A DNA stretch of 64,000 nucleotides, taken from contig MU839133.1 of the NCBI GenBank assembly GCA_030685235.1, positions 186,001-250,000 on the forward strand, written 5' to 3'. Under the pieces are notes generated by a model. The model was given only the letters and a program-made list of their open reading frames with translations. It was not told the origin of the DNA and searched no databases. The DNA comes from Copromyces sp. CBS 386.78. Taxonomy: Eukaryota > Ascomycota > Sordariomycetes > Sordariales > Sordariaceae. The position numbers and the translations under genes are program-made. Below, piece after piece: positions 22,355-32,729 of the stretch (the stretch's first letter is position 1; every line of letters begins with the position of its first letter).

Positions 22355-25300
22355 ATGTCTTCGTCTGGTGAGCAACGTCCCCTGGGGGGACATGCAAACA
22401 AAGACTCTGGCAATGCTGAGCTGCAGAAGTTGAACGAGGCGCTGAGCAAGCAAAGGTATCTGGCCGGGTTTCACGGCGATGCACTCATTGGGGTAAGTTC
22501 ATGATGCACCGACACTTCTGGCATGAAGTCTGACTCGCTGCAGGACAAGGTCGTTCCCAAAGTCGGGCTCAAGGACGATATGGTGAGAATTATGGAGCTC
22601 AAGAACGTACCCAGCATGGCCGCAGTCCTGGCGAACTATCTCAAAGGAAACGGCCTCGACATCAAGGCTGGTGCATCGCTGATAGCTTCCATGTCGAACA
22701 ACAGTGTCGCCAGGAACGAGTTCATTGAAGAGCAGGTCAAGATCAAGTACGACCGCATGTTGCACCCGCCTCTGAGTTACTTGGGCGATGCTTTCAAGTA
22801 CCGGACCGCCGATGGCAAGTTCAACAGCGCCATGAACCCGCACCTGGGCCAAGCTGGAGCTCCTTACGCCAAAACTGTGCCTGCGAAGACCCATCCACTC
22901 GGAGCCTTGCCAGACCCGGGAGATCTTTTCGACCGGTTGATGGCAAGAGAGGAGAATGGACGTCCAAGTCAGTCAGGCTTGTCAAGCATGCTCGTCTACC
23001 ATGCCACCATCATCATCCACGACATCTTCCGCACCAATGACAATGACAAGAGCATCTCGGATACGTCGTCATACCTGGATCTGTCGCCACTGTACGGCTT
23101 CACAGAGGAGATGCAGCGCAAGGTTCGCGATGACAAGTATGGTCTTGGCTTGCTCAAACCGGACACCTTTGCAGAGGACAGACTGCTTCGTCAACCGCCG
23201 GGTGTTTGCATCATGCTGGTCATGTACAACCGGTACCACAACTACGCAGCAACACAACTTCGGCGCATCAACGAAAATGGCCGCTTCAGGGTCCCCAGAA
23301 AATACCAGGAGGCCAAGCTCCTCGCGGCGGTCACGGAATTCGTCAAAGATAACTTCAAGGACGACATGGACTACCAGCAAGCCCTGGAGAGATTCAAACA
23401 TGCCAACCAGGCCTTTGAAAGCAACGGCCGGGTCTCCACCAAGGAATACGAAGATGCATCGAATGCCCTTCAAGTCTTCATTGACAAGGCCCAGCCAGTC
23501 AAGGAGGAAGTCAAAGCCTTCTATGACGGCCACGATGCAGCCTGGAAGAAGCTGGATGACGACCTCTTTCACACGGCTCGGCTGATCACATGCGGCATCT
23601 ACATCCAAGTCTCCATTCATGACTACCTCCGGGCACTGATGGGCTTCCACCAGTATGACACCAACTTCACCCTCGATCCGAGAGTGAACCAGTCGAAAGC
23701 CAAGGAGGTATCGCGGGGCCTGGGCAACCAGGTAACGGTGGAGTTCAACCTGCTCTATCGGTTCCACTGCGCCATCTCCCTGGGTGATGAGGATTACCTC
23801 GAAAAGTATCTGGAGGAGGAGTTTGCGAAGAAATCCCAGCCGGACTGGAACCCAAAGGAAATGGGACTGCAGGAGTTCCTCATGGAAATGGGCCAGGTGC
23901 GGGCGCGGGCGAAGAATGACCCCGTCATTGAACCGTGCGACATCGAGTTTGGACTCAAGAATAAGGATGGTGACGAAACCAGGGAGAAGATGGCCTTCAA
24001 ACGAGACCCAATTACCAGACTGTTCAAGGATGAGCAGATGGTCGAACACCTTACCAAGGTGATGGACGAGCCAATCTGTAAGTGCACACGCCGTTGATCC
24101 TGGTTAGGTAGTACTGATCAGATGCTAACGCGGGCTGCAATAGCAAACTTTGGCCCTAGGAACGTGCCACGATCCTTGAAAGCTGTCGAGATCATGGGCA
24201 TCATCCAGGCACGCAAGTGGGGAGTTGGCACGCTGAACGACTTCCGTGAATTCTTCGGGATGAAGCGTCACGAAACCTTTGAGAGCATCTCAGGCTGCGT
24301 CGAGATTCAGAATGCACTCCGGGACCTCTATGAACACCCCGATAAGGTTGAGCTTTATCCCGGTATCTTCTGCGAGTCGGACGCGAGCCAGAATGCGGAT
24401 CCAGGGCCGAGCGATGTCGATTCGGCGTTGTGGGCTGCCATCTTCTCCGATGCCATCACCCTCGTCCGGTCGGATCGGTTCTACACCGTTGACTGGAACA
24501 CGCACTCGCTCACATCCTGGGGTATGAAGGAGGTAACCCCGGATAACGATGTGCTCAAGAGCTCCGTGTTCCATCGACTTCTGCAGCGATCGTTTCCGGA
24601 GTGGTTTCCAAGCACGTCGATCCGCTTCTTCCACCCCTTCTATACAGCCCAGAAGAACGCCGAGTACGCTGCGGCGCAAGGCTACGGCAAAGACTTTGCC
24701 ATCACACCTGTTGCGAAGAAGTCTGGCACGCAAACGTTCGACACTTCAGCCTCAAACCCTCGCAAGCCTGCCGACCCCAAGATCCTCACTAATCCTGAAC
24801 AAATCATGGCAGTCCTGGATGACGATTCGGACAACATCGTTCACCCAGTCCGCCTTGAGGGCGATATTCTTCCCCCCAAGGTCGCCGAGGTTCTGGCCGT
24901 GCGCGAAAACGGCAATAACGAAGATCATGGTAGAAAGCCGCATAGCGAACACCAAGGAGATATCGACACCGATACCAACGATTTGATGACATACTTCACC
25001 ACCCTCATGAGAGATATCATCAAGCGTGAATTCGTCGTGATGAAACCGGGACAAGAAAAGCCAAAGGCCGATCCGGTCTACCAGCTCGATGTCACCAGAG
25101 ACTTCGCCATCCCCGTCGTCACTCGCTATGTTGCCGACTTCCTTGGTTTCGGGCATCTCGTAAAGTCAGAGAACAACCTTGACGCGAGGTACTCGGAGGA
25201 CGAGATCTACCAGCACATCACCAACTGCCATGTATACTTCTCGTACAACGCCGACGAGACCAAGCTCCCGAAACGGCGCAAGGTGTTCAAGGACTCGATG

Positions 25301-26671
25301 AAATTCCTCTATGAACTGACGCTCGACGAGGGGAACGTTGCCGAGGCGAACAAGTTCCGTCTCACACGGGCGCTCCAAAGTGTGGCATCATGGTTCTGGA
25401 AGTCGGCAGCCGGCGACAAGAACCCGATGAGCGAGCTGGGATTCAAGGTTTCCGAACAGGTCTTGCAAGAGCAGAAGGGCGATGCTGGTAGGGCGGCGGC
25501 CATTCTGCTGCTGACTGCTCTTGACAGCTCGTATAACTCGGTTCTTGCCTTCACGTCGGTTTTGAACTCATTCCTTACTGGCCTGTACACGCTGGCAGCC
25601 GAGAAAAGGAAGCCGGAAGCTACGGCGGAGCGGAGTTGCGACTGGCTCCATATCCAGAATCTTGCGTTGGCCGAGTTTAGGGATGTGCCGACCAACACGT
25701 TTGACGATATCAAGAAAATCGTCTTGAAGGAACAGAGGAGGAGCGTGAAGCTACCCATTATACGCAAGGCGCGCGTGAGTTGTGTGGTGAAGGGGAGTAA
25801 GGTGAGCGTGGAGAAGGATGAGCTGATCATCTGCGACATTGTAAGTTCTCTCACCACCACGAAAGAAAGCCCCGGGGAAGAAACGGCGTTACTAACACTT
25901 GGCTTGACTCAGCATCGCGGTGACCGGAAGCACAAGGACGATGTCTCGGCCACTGGCGTGCCACCACCGTGGGAAACCAAATACCTCTCCTACCACACCA
26001 GCTTCACCGAGAGGTTCACTAAATACCACCCCAGACACCTCGCCGCGAACAGTCTGACGGCCATGATCAAAGTCCTAGCTCAGCTCAAGGACCTCAGACG
26101 AGGCCACGACACTCAAGGCAATCTGAAGAAGATTGCGCTCGATTCGTCGTACGCAACATACACCAACTTCATGGCACCACAGCGTATCCGACAAATCAAT
26201 GCCAAAGTGAGGGAGGCGATGGCAGAGGCTAAAGCGGCCAATAAGTTGGACAAGGTCGAGGAGCTGAAGAAGAAGTACAACCTCGACAGACTGCGATGCC
26301 CTGCGACTGACACGTACATGACCCCCGAATGGGACGAAATGATTCCGTTCCCGACTACGTGGAAGGTCATGTTCAACGGCTTTGGGGAGTCGACGTATGG
26401 TGGCGAGCAGTTGCCTCTTCTCAAGTCGACAAAGGTGCCGGATGACTTCCCTCCTTTCTATGAGCTTCCTGACGGACCCAGTCATACGGGTGGCTCGCTT
26501 GGAGAGCCAGTTAACCCACCCGCTCCCGTGAAGCAACAAGAGGAGCTGGCCAGTAAGAAGAAAGAGGGGGAGGGCGGAAGTGCTGCGGGTGACTCTGCCA
26601 TTGAGGTGGATGGTGGCCGTCGTAAGGAATTGCCAAAGGGAGTTACGAATGGATGTGGCATTGGATCCTGA
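22355..26671 (+). CDS. Ppo/linoleate diol synthase-like fatty-acid dioxygenase with degenerate P450 domain
   Basis: Ppo enzymes oxygenate linoleic/oleic acid to oxylipins that govern fungal sporulation. Inferred exons are 22355-22492, 22544-24077, 24144-25840 and 25913-26671: 1375 aa, longer than the roughly 1000-1200 aa usual for Ppo proteins. The N-terminal animal-peroxidase-type domain holds the distal His in HDIFRT (residue 205), TSSYLDLSPLYG (220-231), NRYHNYAATQL, and YRFH with the catalytic Tyr at 451 and proximal His at 454 (YRWH in classical enzymes). About 75 residues are inserted between distal and proximal His compared with PpoA. The second half resembles the P450 domain (FLYELTLDEGN, VMFNGFG end), but the heme-thiolate loop reads TKYHPRHLAAN with no Cys. 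An acidic, variable insertion lies around residues 760-840. I predict an active dioxygenase without hydroperoxide-isomerase activity. Introns have CTAAC branch points; the last is 72 nt and stop-free. Confidence 0.85.
25841..25912 (+). other. In-frame, stop-free intron of the Ppo-like gene
   Basis: Donor GTAAGT, branch point ACTAAC and acceptor CAG. Its length is 72 nt, a multiple of three, and it contains no stop, so retention would insert 24 residues just before the region that corresponds to the P450 heme loop. Splicing is favoured by the perfect signals and by the poor protein-like quality of the retained stretch. Confidence 0.75.
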
Positions 26672-27072
26672 GCCCACCTAGTTAAGTCAGTACATTTATC
26701 CGCAATCAATAGTGAGCGTTTTCAGCATGTTTCAAAAGGATACAATCGTAGAAAGTTAGGTACCTTGTGGAGTCTAAAAAATGCATCATGATTGACCTGA
26801 TCAGATCGATTCACCAGAATGCGTCGCCGCTCTGTACTCCACAAGGGTCAGGACCTCCTTTCTGTCGTGATTGGTGCTTGGACCCCCATCAATAGTACGA
26901 TCTCATGCAGGTAGATAGGTAGAGATGTACCTATGCAGGAATTCTCGTATGCCGAGGTTTAGCGCACGGTCCAAGCGCCCATTCAACAACTCGCTGCATG
27001 TCCCCAGGTTTTGGGATTGCAATACAGGGCATACAAGCAGCGCGGCATTTCCCGCTGGTTCTTTGCAAGGCC
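26672..27072. other. Intergenic / possible tail of the DUF1338 fragment
   Basis: Non-coding downstream of the Ppo-like gene. On the minus strand, the C-terminal end of the DUF1338 relic may continue to about 26930 but is too degraded to follow. Confidence 0.4.
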
Positions 27073-27604
27073 TCATATAGGTACGTCAATCTCGCTGAGA
27101 ATCTCACGGTCCAGAACACCCTCCAGCTCGGCTCGGCTACTACACGGCGTCGCTTGGAGCTTCCTATCCGCTGTCCCGTTCGTGTCTGCCAAGTTGGACG
27201 CGAAGATGCCGGCGGCAGAGAAGGGCAAGAAATCCTCGTAGGTGATGGGCTCACACGCCACGATGCTGCTTGCAACAACGTCTCCATATCGGTTGGGAGA
27301 GGCTCACCTTGCCGCGATGCAACATCTGCTGATACCGGTAGCGAAAATAGACCAGCCCTTGCTTTCGCAGCTCTGTCCAGTCGTCCTGAAAGGCATGAGC
27401 GAGCGACTGGTTCCACTCGTTTACTGGGGCAACAGCAGCAGCAGCCAGCAGCCTGTCGTATAGCCGAATTGCACCATGGCGTTCGAGCTGGTGGCGGATG
27501 GGGAGATCATTGAGACTCTGGCCCCTCTTCTCCAGCACGGCGCTATCGATCGTGCGGACAATATCGATCAGCTTTCCGTACAGGGGAACTTCTTCTCTGT
27601 GCAT
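27073..27604 (-). pseudogene. DUF1338 (2-oxoadipate dioxygenase/decarboxylase-like) fragments
   Basis: Two minus-strand pieces lie in different frames. The first (27604 downward) starts MHREEVPLYGKLIDIVRTID and includes the substrate-Arg/metal-His type motif ERHGAIRL. The second holds ACEPITYEDFLPFSAAGIF, a hallmark of DUF1338 proteins, related to the HglS family of iron-dependent 2-oxoacid decarboxylating dioxygenases. The middle of the protein, which carries most of the domain, is missing: these pieces total about 180 residues, against more than 400 for full-length homologues. A GTGAGC donor and CAG acceptor near 27315-27265 might be a real intron, but splicing there does not restore the frame. 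I infer a deleted, non-functional gene. Confidence 0.6.
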
Positions 27605-27756
27605 GTTCGGCAGCGCTTGGACGAAGACCGACCGAATTTTGAGTACTTATCTACACCTGCCCCCTAGGTCGAGCGACGCAAAGGGGTCAAGGCGCCCGAC
27701 GTATGGAGAGGAAAAGCGTACCCAGTGGTCACTGACAACATGGTTACAAGGGGAAT

Positions 27757-28077
27757 TTACGTCTGTCTGTCCGGGTCTAAACAGCAGCTGCCTAACCATT
27801 CCTTGAACCAACACGCAGCAGCTCTCATCGCTCTCTCCATGCCCTTTATCTCGGCCTCATCCTGACGGTTGCCCCACACTGAAAACTCATGGTGTAGCCT
27901 GGGGAAGAACTGGTAATCGAAGGGAACACCCAGTTTCGGAATCTCTATGACAGCGTAGGCCTTCAGTTCCTCGGTGAACTGAGGGTCATGTTCCGGTCCG
28001 ATGATCTGGACGGGGACGCCAACGCCCCGGATTTCCTCCTTCTCCAAGAACGTCGGCTGATGTTCGGGAATTTCCAT
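27757..28077 (-). pseudogene. Dienelactone hydrolase-family C-terminal fragment
   Basis: The 106-residue frame carries the second half of a dienelactone-hydrolase-type alpha/beta hydrolase. VPVQIIGPEHDPQFTEELK includes the acid residue of the catalytic triad. FDYQFFPRLHHEFSVWGN holds the catalytic-His region (H-G-F in family members, here H-E-F). The end EIKGMERAMRAAACWFKEWLG is the typical C terminus. The first half, including the nucleophile Cys or Ser elbow, is not found on the minus strand up to 28250. I infer a 5'-truncated pseudogene. Dienelactone hydrolases act in ring-cleavage catabolism, in keeping with the neighbours. Confidence 0.65.
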
Positions 28078-28831
28078 CCATAGAGGTCATGGATCACTAG
28101 GAGAGCCATATCTGTGCTGGAGCCTGTCACCATAATAGCCTTGGTTGTTCAACGTTGCCTCCTAGCCTAGGGGCTGACCGTCCCATTTGAAACCGCTGAG
28201 GCAACAGGATAGTGTCTTCAAAATCGAATTGCAAAAAAGGAGCGCGATAGTTGGCAAAGCCTTGTAAACATGTGTTGGCGGCCACGCACCCGATTTCAGG
28301 ACTTGGGAGTGGGAGTTGGTCGACGTCTCAAATACCTAGGTACTGTAGGTCCAGGGTCAATGTTTACCATATTCAGGGGCGTCAGTGGGTCCCTAGAACG
28401 GAGCGAAAAAAGGACCTCTCAGCTCTCTGCCTTGCGCGGGTATCAGCGCCTTATCTCCGCAAGCGCAAGAGTGCCAAACCGATACCTCGAGGTAAGGATA
28501 CCAAGGTACCTAGGTGGTTGGAGGTACATTAGTAAGTTCAAGTTCTTCAAAGGCTCCCTATCAAGCCCGGATTAGTTGCATTTACTAGGGTATCTAGGTA
28601 GGTAGGCACTGCGGGGGTACCCCACTGGCGAAGGGGGTGTAGCCAAACATGGGCGGCTCAGCCATCGACGCGGACTGGGACAGTGATTCTCCGGTCAAAC
28701 AGAGCAGCAGGTGCTCAACTTGCACACAGATGGAGGACACAACCATTAAAGTCTTCGATTACTAGGTTCCTGCACTCCTGGCTCACTTTCGGAGACAAAC
28801 CTATCTCGTCGCCCATGGACTCTTGATCAAC
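28078..28831. other. Intergenic with TAGGTA/TACCTA motifs
   Basis: About 750 bp lacking a recognisable gene. It contains several copies of the palindromic motif CCTAGGTA and its halves, near 28334-28345, 28503-28511 and 28593-28604. Open frames at 28251-28575 have no domain features. Confidence 0.5.
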
Positions 28832-29799
28832 ATGGCCTCTTTCACTACTACCTTTGAGCGACTCATCCGGTTTCAGGACGAAGCCGGACAGCCGAGGTAC
28901 GGCGAACCCGTCCTCTCTTCTATCCATGACCTTGATGAAGCCGTCTCCCAAGGAACTCTGGAGGCCACTGTCTGGGAAGGCAGCAACATCTTTAGCCTCG
29001 CGCCAACCACCCAAATCCTCAAAGTAAAGAAGTTGCTGCCCATTCTCACGGCAGAGGACGTCCCCTTGGTCAAGTGTGTGGGCCTCAACTACATGAAGCA
29101 CAGTAAGTGATGTCTATCTACCTACCTAACTCTAGCAAAGAAGCTAGGTAGCCATGAACACTCGAGACTAACTATAGATGCCAAGTCCAAGAAGGCGGTC
29201 GCAAGCCGCCGCCGTATCCTTCCATCTTCATCAAGCCCCGGACATCGGTGGCAGGCTTCAACGAGGACATCCCAATTCCCAAACTTGCTCAAGACGATCA
29301 GCTCGACTATGAAGGCGAGCTGTGCATCGTTATTGGCAAGACGGGCAAGGACATTCCCAAGAACGAGGCCCTTCAGTACATTGCCGGCTTTGTGTCTTCC
29401 AACGACGTCTCGGCCAGGAAGTGGCAGCGGGACCCGGCCTTTGCTGGCGGTGTGCCGCAATGGTGCTTCAGCAAGGGCTTTGACAGGTTTGCGCCTCTAG
29501 GACCTGTACTCGTGTCTCCCAAACTTGTCGGCAATGCGGGAAACTTGAGACTGCAGACTTTTGTCAACGGGGAACTGCGCCAAGACACCAACACCAGCGA
29601 CTTGCTTTTCAACACCGAGGACATTGTCGCCTTTGTCAGCCAGGGGACGACGCTTGAGGCTGGAACGGTCATCATGACTGGTACACCGGCCGGAGTTGCC
29701 ATGGGTATGAAGGAGCCGAAGTGGTTGAAGGATGGCGATGTTGTTGAGGTCAGGATTGAGCAACTGGGAAGTGTCAAGAATCGCATGTCCTTTCAGTAG
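28832..29799 (+). CDS. Fumarylacetoacetate hydrolase-family protein (fumarylpyruvate hydrolase candidate)
   Basis: FAH-family enzymes hydrolyse beta-diketo acids from aromatic ring cleavage. In the gentisate route fumarylpyruvate hydrolase yields fumarate and pyruvate. Inferred exons are 28832-29102 and 29186-29799 (294 aa). The acceptor at 29185 was chosen over a nearer AG at 29177 because only it keeps the conserved junction LNYMKHIQEGGRKPPPYPSI in frame. The metal-binding site is seen as DYEGELCIVIGK (Glu133, Glu135) with Asp164 in SSNDVSARKWQ. YPSIFIKP and MTGTPAGVAMG are further family motifs. The gene is intact and lies about 830 bp upstream of the gentisate dioxygenase on the same strand, supporting a shared pathway. 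Other FAH-family activities (oxaloacetate decarboxylase, acylpyruvase) cannot be excluded. Confidence 0.85.
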
Positions 29800-30629
29800 C
29801 CGGTTGCATCTTTTAGGAACCTATATACGTATGTGCAGGTAATTTGTCGCCTTGTACGATAAACTGAAAGTCAGGTATTGCGCATCACACATTTGATTGC
29901 CCTACATAACAGGTAGCCTGTTGTATCTACAATGCCAGGCATGGTCCATGCATCTATCGTTCAATTATGCTCCTGACATTGTACTATACCATAGCGGAAA
30001 AATCTCAGAAGGCTGCTTCCCTCCAGGACTTGGACATGGAAATTTGGCAGACTCGGGAGGCAGTTGCAAGTTAATGTTGATTGGACGTCGCCAAGTCTGA
30101 AAATACGACAGGGGGGGTTGTACTCTCTGTCTTATCATTGGTCCGACACTGCCGGCATTCCTGGAACACACTTTCCGGCACACCCTGGACAGTTGAACTT
30201 GACTCCTTCGCATAGGCAGGCGCCGTTCGTGATATCTCCCATTTCTGGGTGTAGATTGATGGCCTACCGTAGTCACCTTTTCTCCACGCGCTTGCCCGCT
30301 GCCTGCCCGCACATACCTCGGCTTCCCCGCACAACACCAAGAACAATTCATCGTGGTACTATTTGATGTGTCAAAGATGCAGCGCCGTATGGTTTTGAGC
30401 AGCCAGAAGAGACATGGCGCATATCTAACTCCACATGGAGCTAAGGTCCTAGCTAACTCGCAGAATAGGCAGCATACACCAAGTATTAGTTGCATTATAA
30501 TCCCCAGGTCTGCTTTTCGTAGGTACCTCTACGCTTCCTCCGTCACCAGGTTTCGATCCTGAACCATTTGTTGTAATACTTTCAAAGCTCAACATCCGTA
30601 TCACACCATCCCGTACATGTCAATACATC
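29800..30629. other. Intergenic between FAH and gentisate dioxygenase genes
   Basis: About 830 bp; no gene recognised. The minus-strand frame 29965-30495 shows no domain. A GTAGGTACCT motif sits near 30520-30529. Confidence 0.5.
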
Positions 30630-31649
30630 ATGTCTTCAACAACAAAGATCCCAGCTGAAAACAGCAACACTGGCGCCTCCTCAGAACACAGCCCGAATGT
30701 GCATCAATTATACACCGATATGTCTATGGCAAATGTCTCTCCTCTCTGGACCGTGTTGGACAAGATGGTGCCGCCCAGGCCCAACCCCAAGGCGGTCGTG
30801 ACGAGCTGGCCGTACGATGCCATACGGCCATTGCTCATGGAGTCCGGCAAACTCATATCTGCCGAGGACGCCGAGCGACGCGTTCTCATGCTCAACAACC
30901 CAACCCTGGGCGCCCCGTACACAACCGACACACTCTACGCCGGCCTCCAGCTCATCTTGCCTGGCGAAACCGCCCCGGCACATCGTCATGTTGCGTTTGC
31001 CCTTCGTTTTATCGTCGAGGGATCGCGCGGCTTCACGGCGGTCGAAGGGCAGAAACTCGTTATGGAGCGAGGCGACGTGATTCTTACCCCGAGTTGGCAC
31101 TGGCACGATCACGGAAGCGAAGGGGACGGCCCCATGGTGTGGCTGGACGGTCTTGACCTTCCCGTTTTCCGCTTCCTGCCAGTCAATTTTGCCGAAAACT
31201 ACGCCGAGTCGCGTTACCCAAGCGCCCCAGCGGGCGACAGCAACCTGAAAATCCCCTGGTCCACGGTTGCTACCGTTCTCGACGCCGACATGGACAGGCA
31301 GGCGCATGCCCGCTACCATTACACTTTGGGGGACGGCAAGCACCTGTCCAAGACAGTGTCTGCTCAGGCGGAGCGCATCGCACCTGGCGCTACAACCAAG
31401 CCCGTGCGGGAGACGGTCTCATTGATCTACCATGTGTACGAAGGCGAGGGATACACAACTTTGGTTACGCCGGACTCGGATGGGGAACAGCAAAGGGTGC
31501 AGTGGAAGGCGCGGGACACTTTTGCTATCCCTGCTTGGAGCGTCGTTTCTCATACGTGCACTTCGCAAAGCAGACATGCCTACTTGTTTGCCATTAACGA
31601 CAGGCCCATGGTAGAGCGTCTGGGTATGTACAGGAAGGAGGAACTCTAG
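30630..31649 (+). CDS. Gentisate 1,2-dioxygenase-like bicupin
   Basis: This protein would open the gentisate ring to maleylpyruvate using Fe(II) and O2. It is an intronless 339-aa protein, the usual size for gentisate dioxygenases. The N-terminal cupin has the metal ligands in PAHRHVAFALRFIVEG (His118, His120) and PSWHWHDHG (His157-His161 cluster). The C-terminal cupin (about residues 230-335) contains ETVSLIYHVYEGEGYT and FAIPAWSVVSH but lacks a full metal set, as is typical of this family. LWTVLDKMVP...PYDAIRPLLMESG is the family's N-terminal signature. The reading frame is undamaged, unlike several neighbours. Together with the FAH-family gene upstream it forms the lower gentisate pathway. 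1-Hydroxy-2-naphthoate or salicylate dioxygenase activity is possible in the same family. Confidence 0.88.
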   Translation: MSSTTKIPAENSNTGASSEHSPNVHQLYTDMSMANVSPLWTVLDKMVPPRPNPKAVVTSWPYDAIRPLLMESGKLISAEDAERRVLMLNNPTLGAPYTTDTLYAGLQLILPGETAPAHRHVAFALRFIVEGSRGFTAVEGQKLVMERGDVILTPSWHWHDHGSEGDGPMVWLDGLDLPVFRFLPVNFAENYAESRYPSAPAGDSNLKIPWSTVATVLDADMDRQAHARYHYTLGDGKHLSKTVSAQAERIAPGATTKPVRETVSLIYHVYEGEGYTTLVTPDSDGEQQRVQWKARDTFAIPAWSVVSHTCTSQSRHAYLFAINDRPMVERLGMYRKEEL

Positions 31650-32177
31650 GTAGAAGAGAGTACTTGATGGATAGCTTACAAATAGGATCGTGTTCATGGT
31701 GGCTAGAGTTAGACTGGAGGTGTTATTGTATTGGGCCAAATGCTCAAGTAGTTTCGAGCACTTCTATCGATGAGCGTGGTATGCAACTTGAACTTGGTCC
31801 GAGTACCGCCTAGTCTAGATGCAGAGATGGCCAAGTTGTTAGGTGGTACGTGGGCATATATGTGGCCAAGGATGAACATGTTCAAATCAACAAATGTATT
31901 TCGACAGTCACCAAAGGAGCATCTTACTCATCGGGATTGTGACTTGCATTATCGGCATGCATGTCAATTAGTGTGGAAAGAAGCACCCGAACGATGCGGG
32001 GATATTATCGGATAGCTCCACTCTCCATCTCATCGATGTTTACAGGTCCCCTAGAGGTACCTACACTACCTACATACACCACCAATACCTACATTATTCA
32101 CTCCTTCCTCAACCACTCCCCCCCTGCTCCTACCACCACCTCTAGCTCAGCGCCGCCTTCCCGGAGGGTCCATGTCA
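31650..32177. other. Intergenic, no gene seen
   Basis: About 530 bp downstream of the dioxygenase; only a run of TACCTAC motifs around 32057-32080 was noticed. Confidence 0.5.
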
Positions 32178-32605
32178 TCAAGCTGTGCTGGGTTTCTCAA
32201 AGTAGATCGAGTTTTCGTATCTTGACAGTCTCTGACCGATCACAGGCCGTTTCTTCAGGGTGGCTTCGTCCTCGCCAACTGCGGACGCGCTTGAGCCAGG
32301 CATCAATGTCGATATCCACGCCGATGGGGTTCTCCGCATACTCGGGAGTGGCCATGAACCCAAGCGCTTCTTCCGACGTGTCAAAGTTGTTGACCTGCAT
32401 CTCAAACTCGTTGCCATCGGGGTCGGTGTAATACATGCTGGTGCTCATGCCATGGTTGACGGGCCAGTGCGGGAGAATTCCGCGTGCCTTCTTCTGCTCG
32501 TAGCTGGTAGCCAGGTCCGCCAGGCTGTTCAGCGTGAAAGCAATGTGATAGACGGTGGCGGCAGTGGCTCGGTTTGGAATCTGCTCGTGCGACGGATCAA
32601 ATCAC
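32178..32605 (-). pseudogene. VOC-fold (glyoxalase/extradiol dioxygenase-like) protein, 5'-truncated and frameshifted
   Basis: The minus-strand relic reads DPSHEQIPNRATAATVYHIAFTLNSLADL (family His in YHIAF), then LPHWPVNHGMSTSMYYTDPDGNEFEMQ, which contains the second VOC module with its PDGN motif and the Glu ligand. The family-typical tail GEDEATLKKRPVIGQR is in a different frame. One extra T in the AGTTGG stretch (minus strand, near 32279) shifts it, so the current frame ends in an unrelated tail. No N-terminal exon or start is found upstream, where an in-frame TGA precedes FDPSHEQ. VOC proteins of this type are frequent in aromatic-catabolism clusters. Confidence 0.65.
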
Positions 32606-32729
32606 CAGGAGGGTGGTTGTTGACGACGAAAAAGAAAGCAGCCAAAAAGGGATAAACTTGCCCTTCCAACCTCCATACCCTTAGCTCATTCCTATAGACG
32701 TACGTTCATATGCAGATACACACGCCACC

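Noticed and set aside
23069..24049. 326-aa minus-strand open frame
   Set aside because: Antisense shadow of the Ppo-like gene with no domain features.
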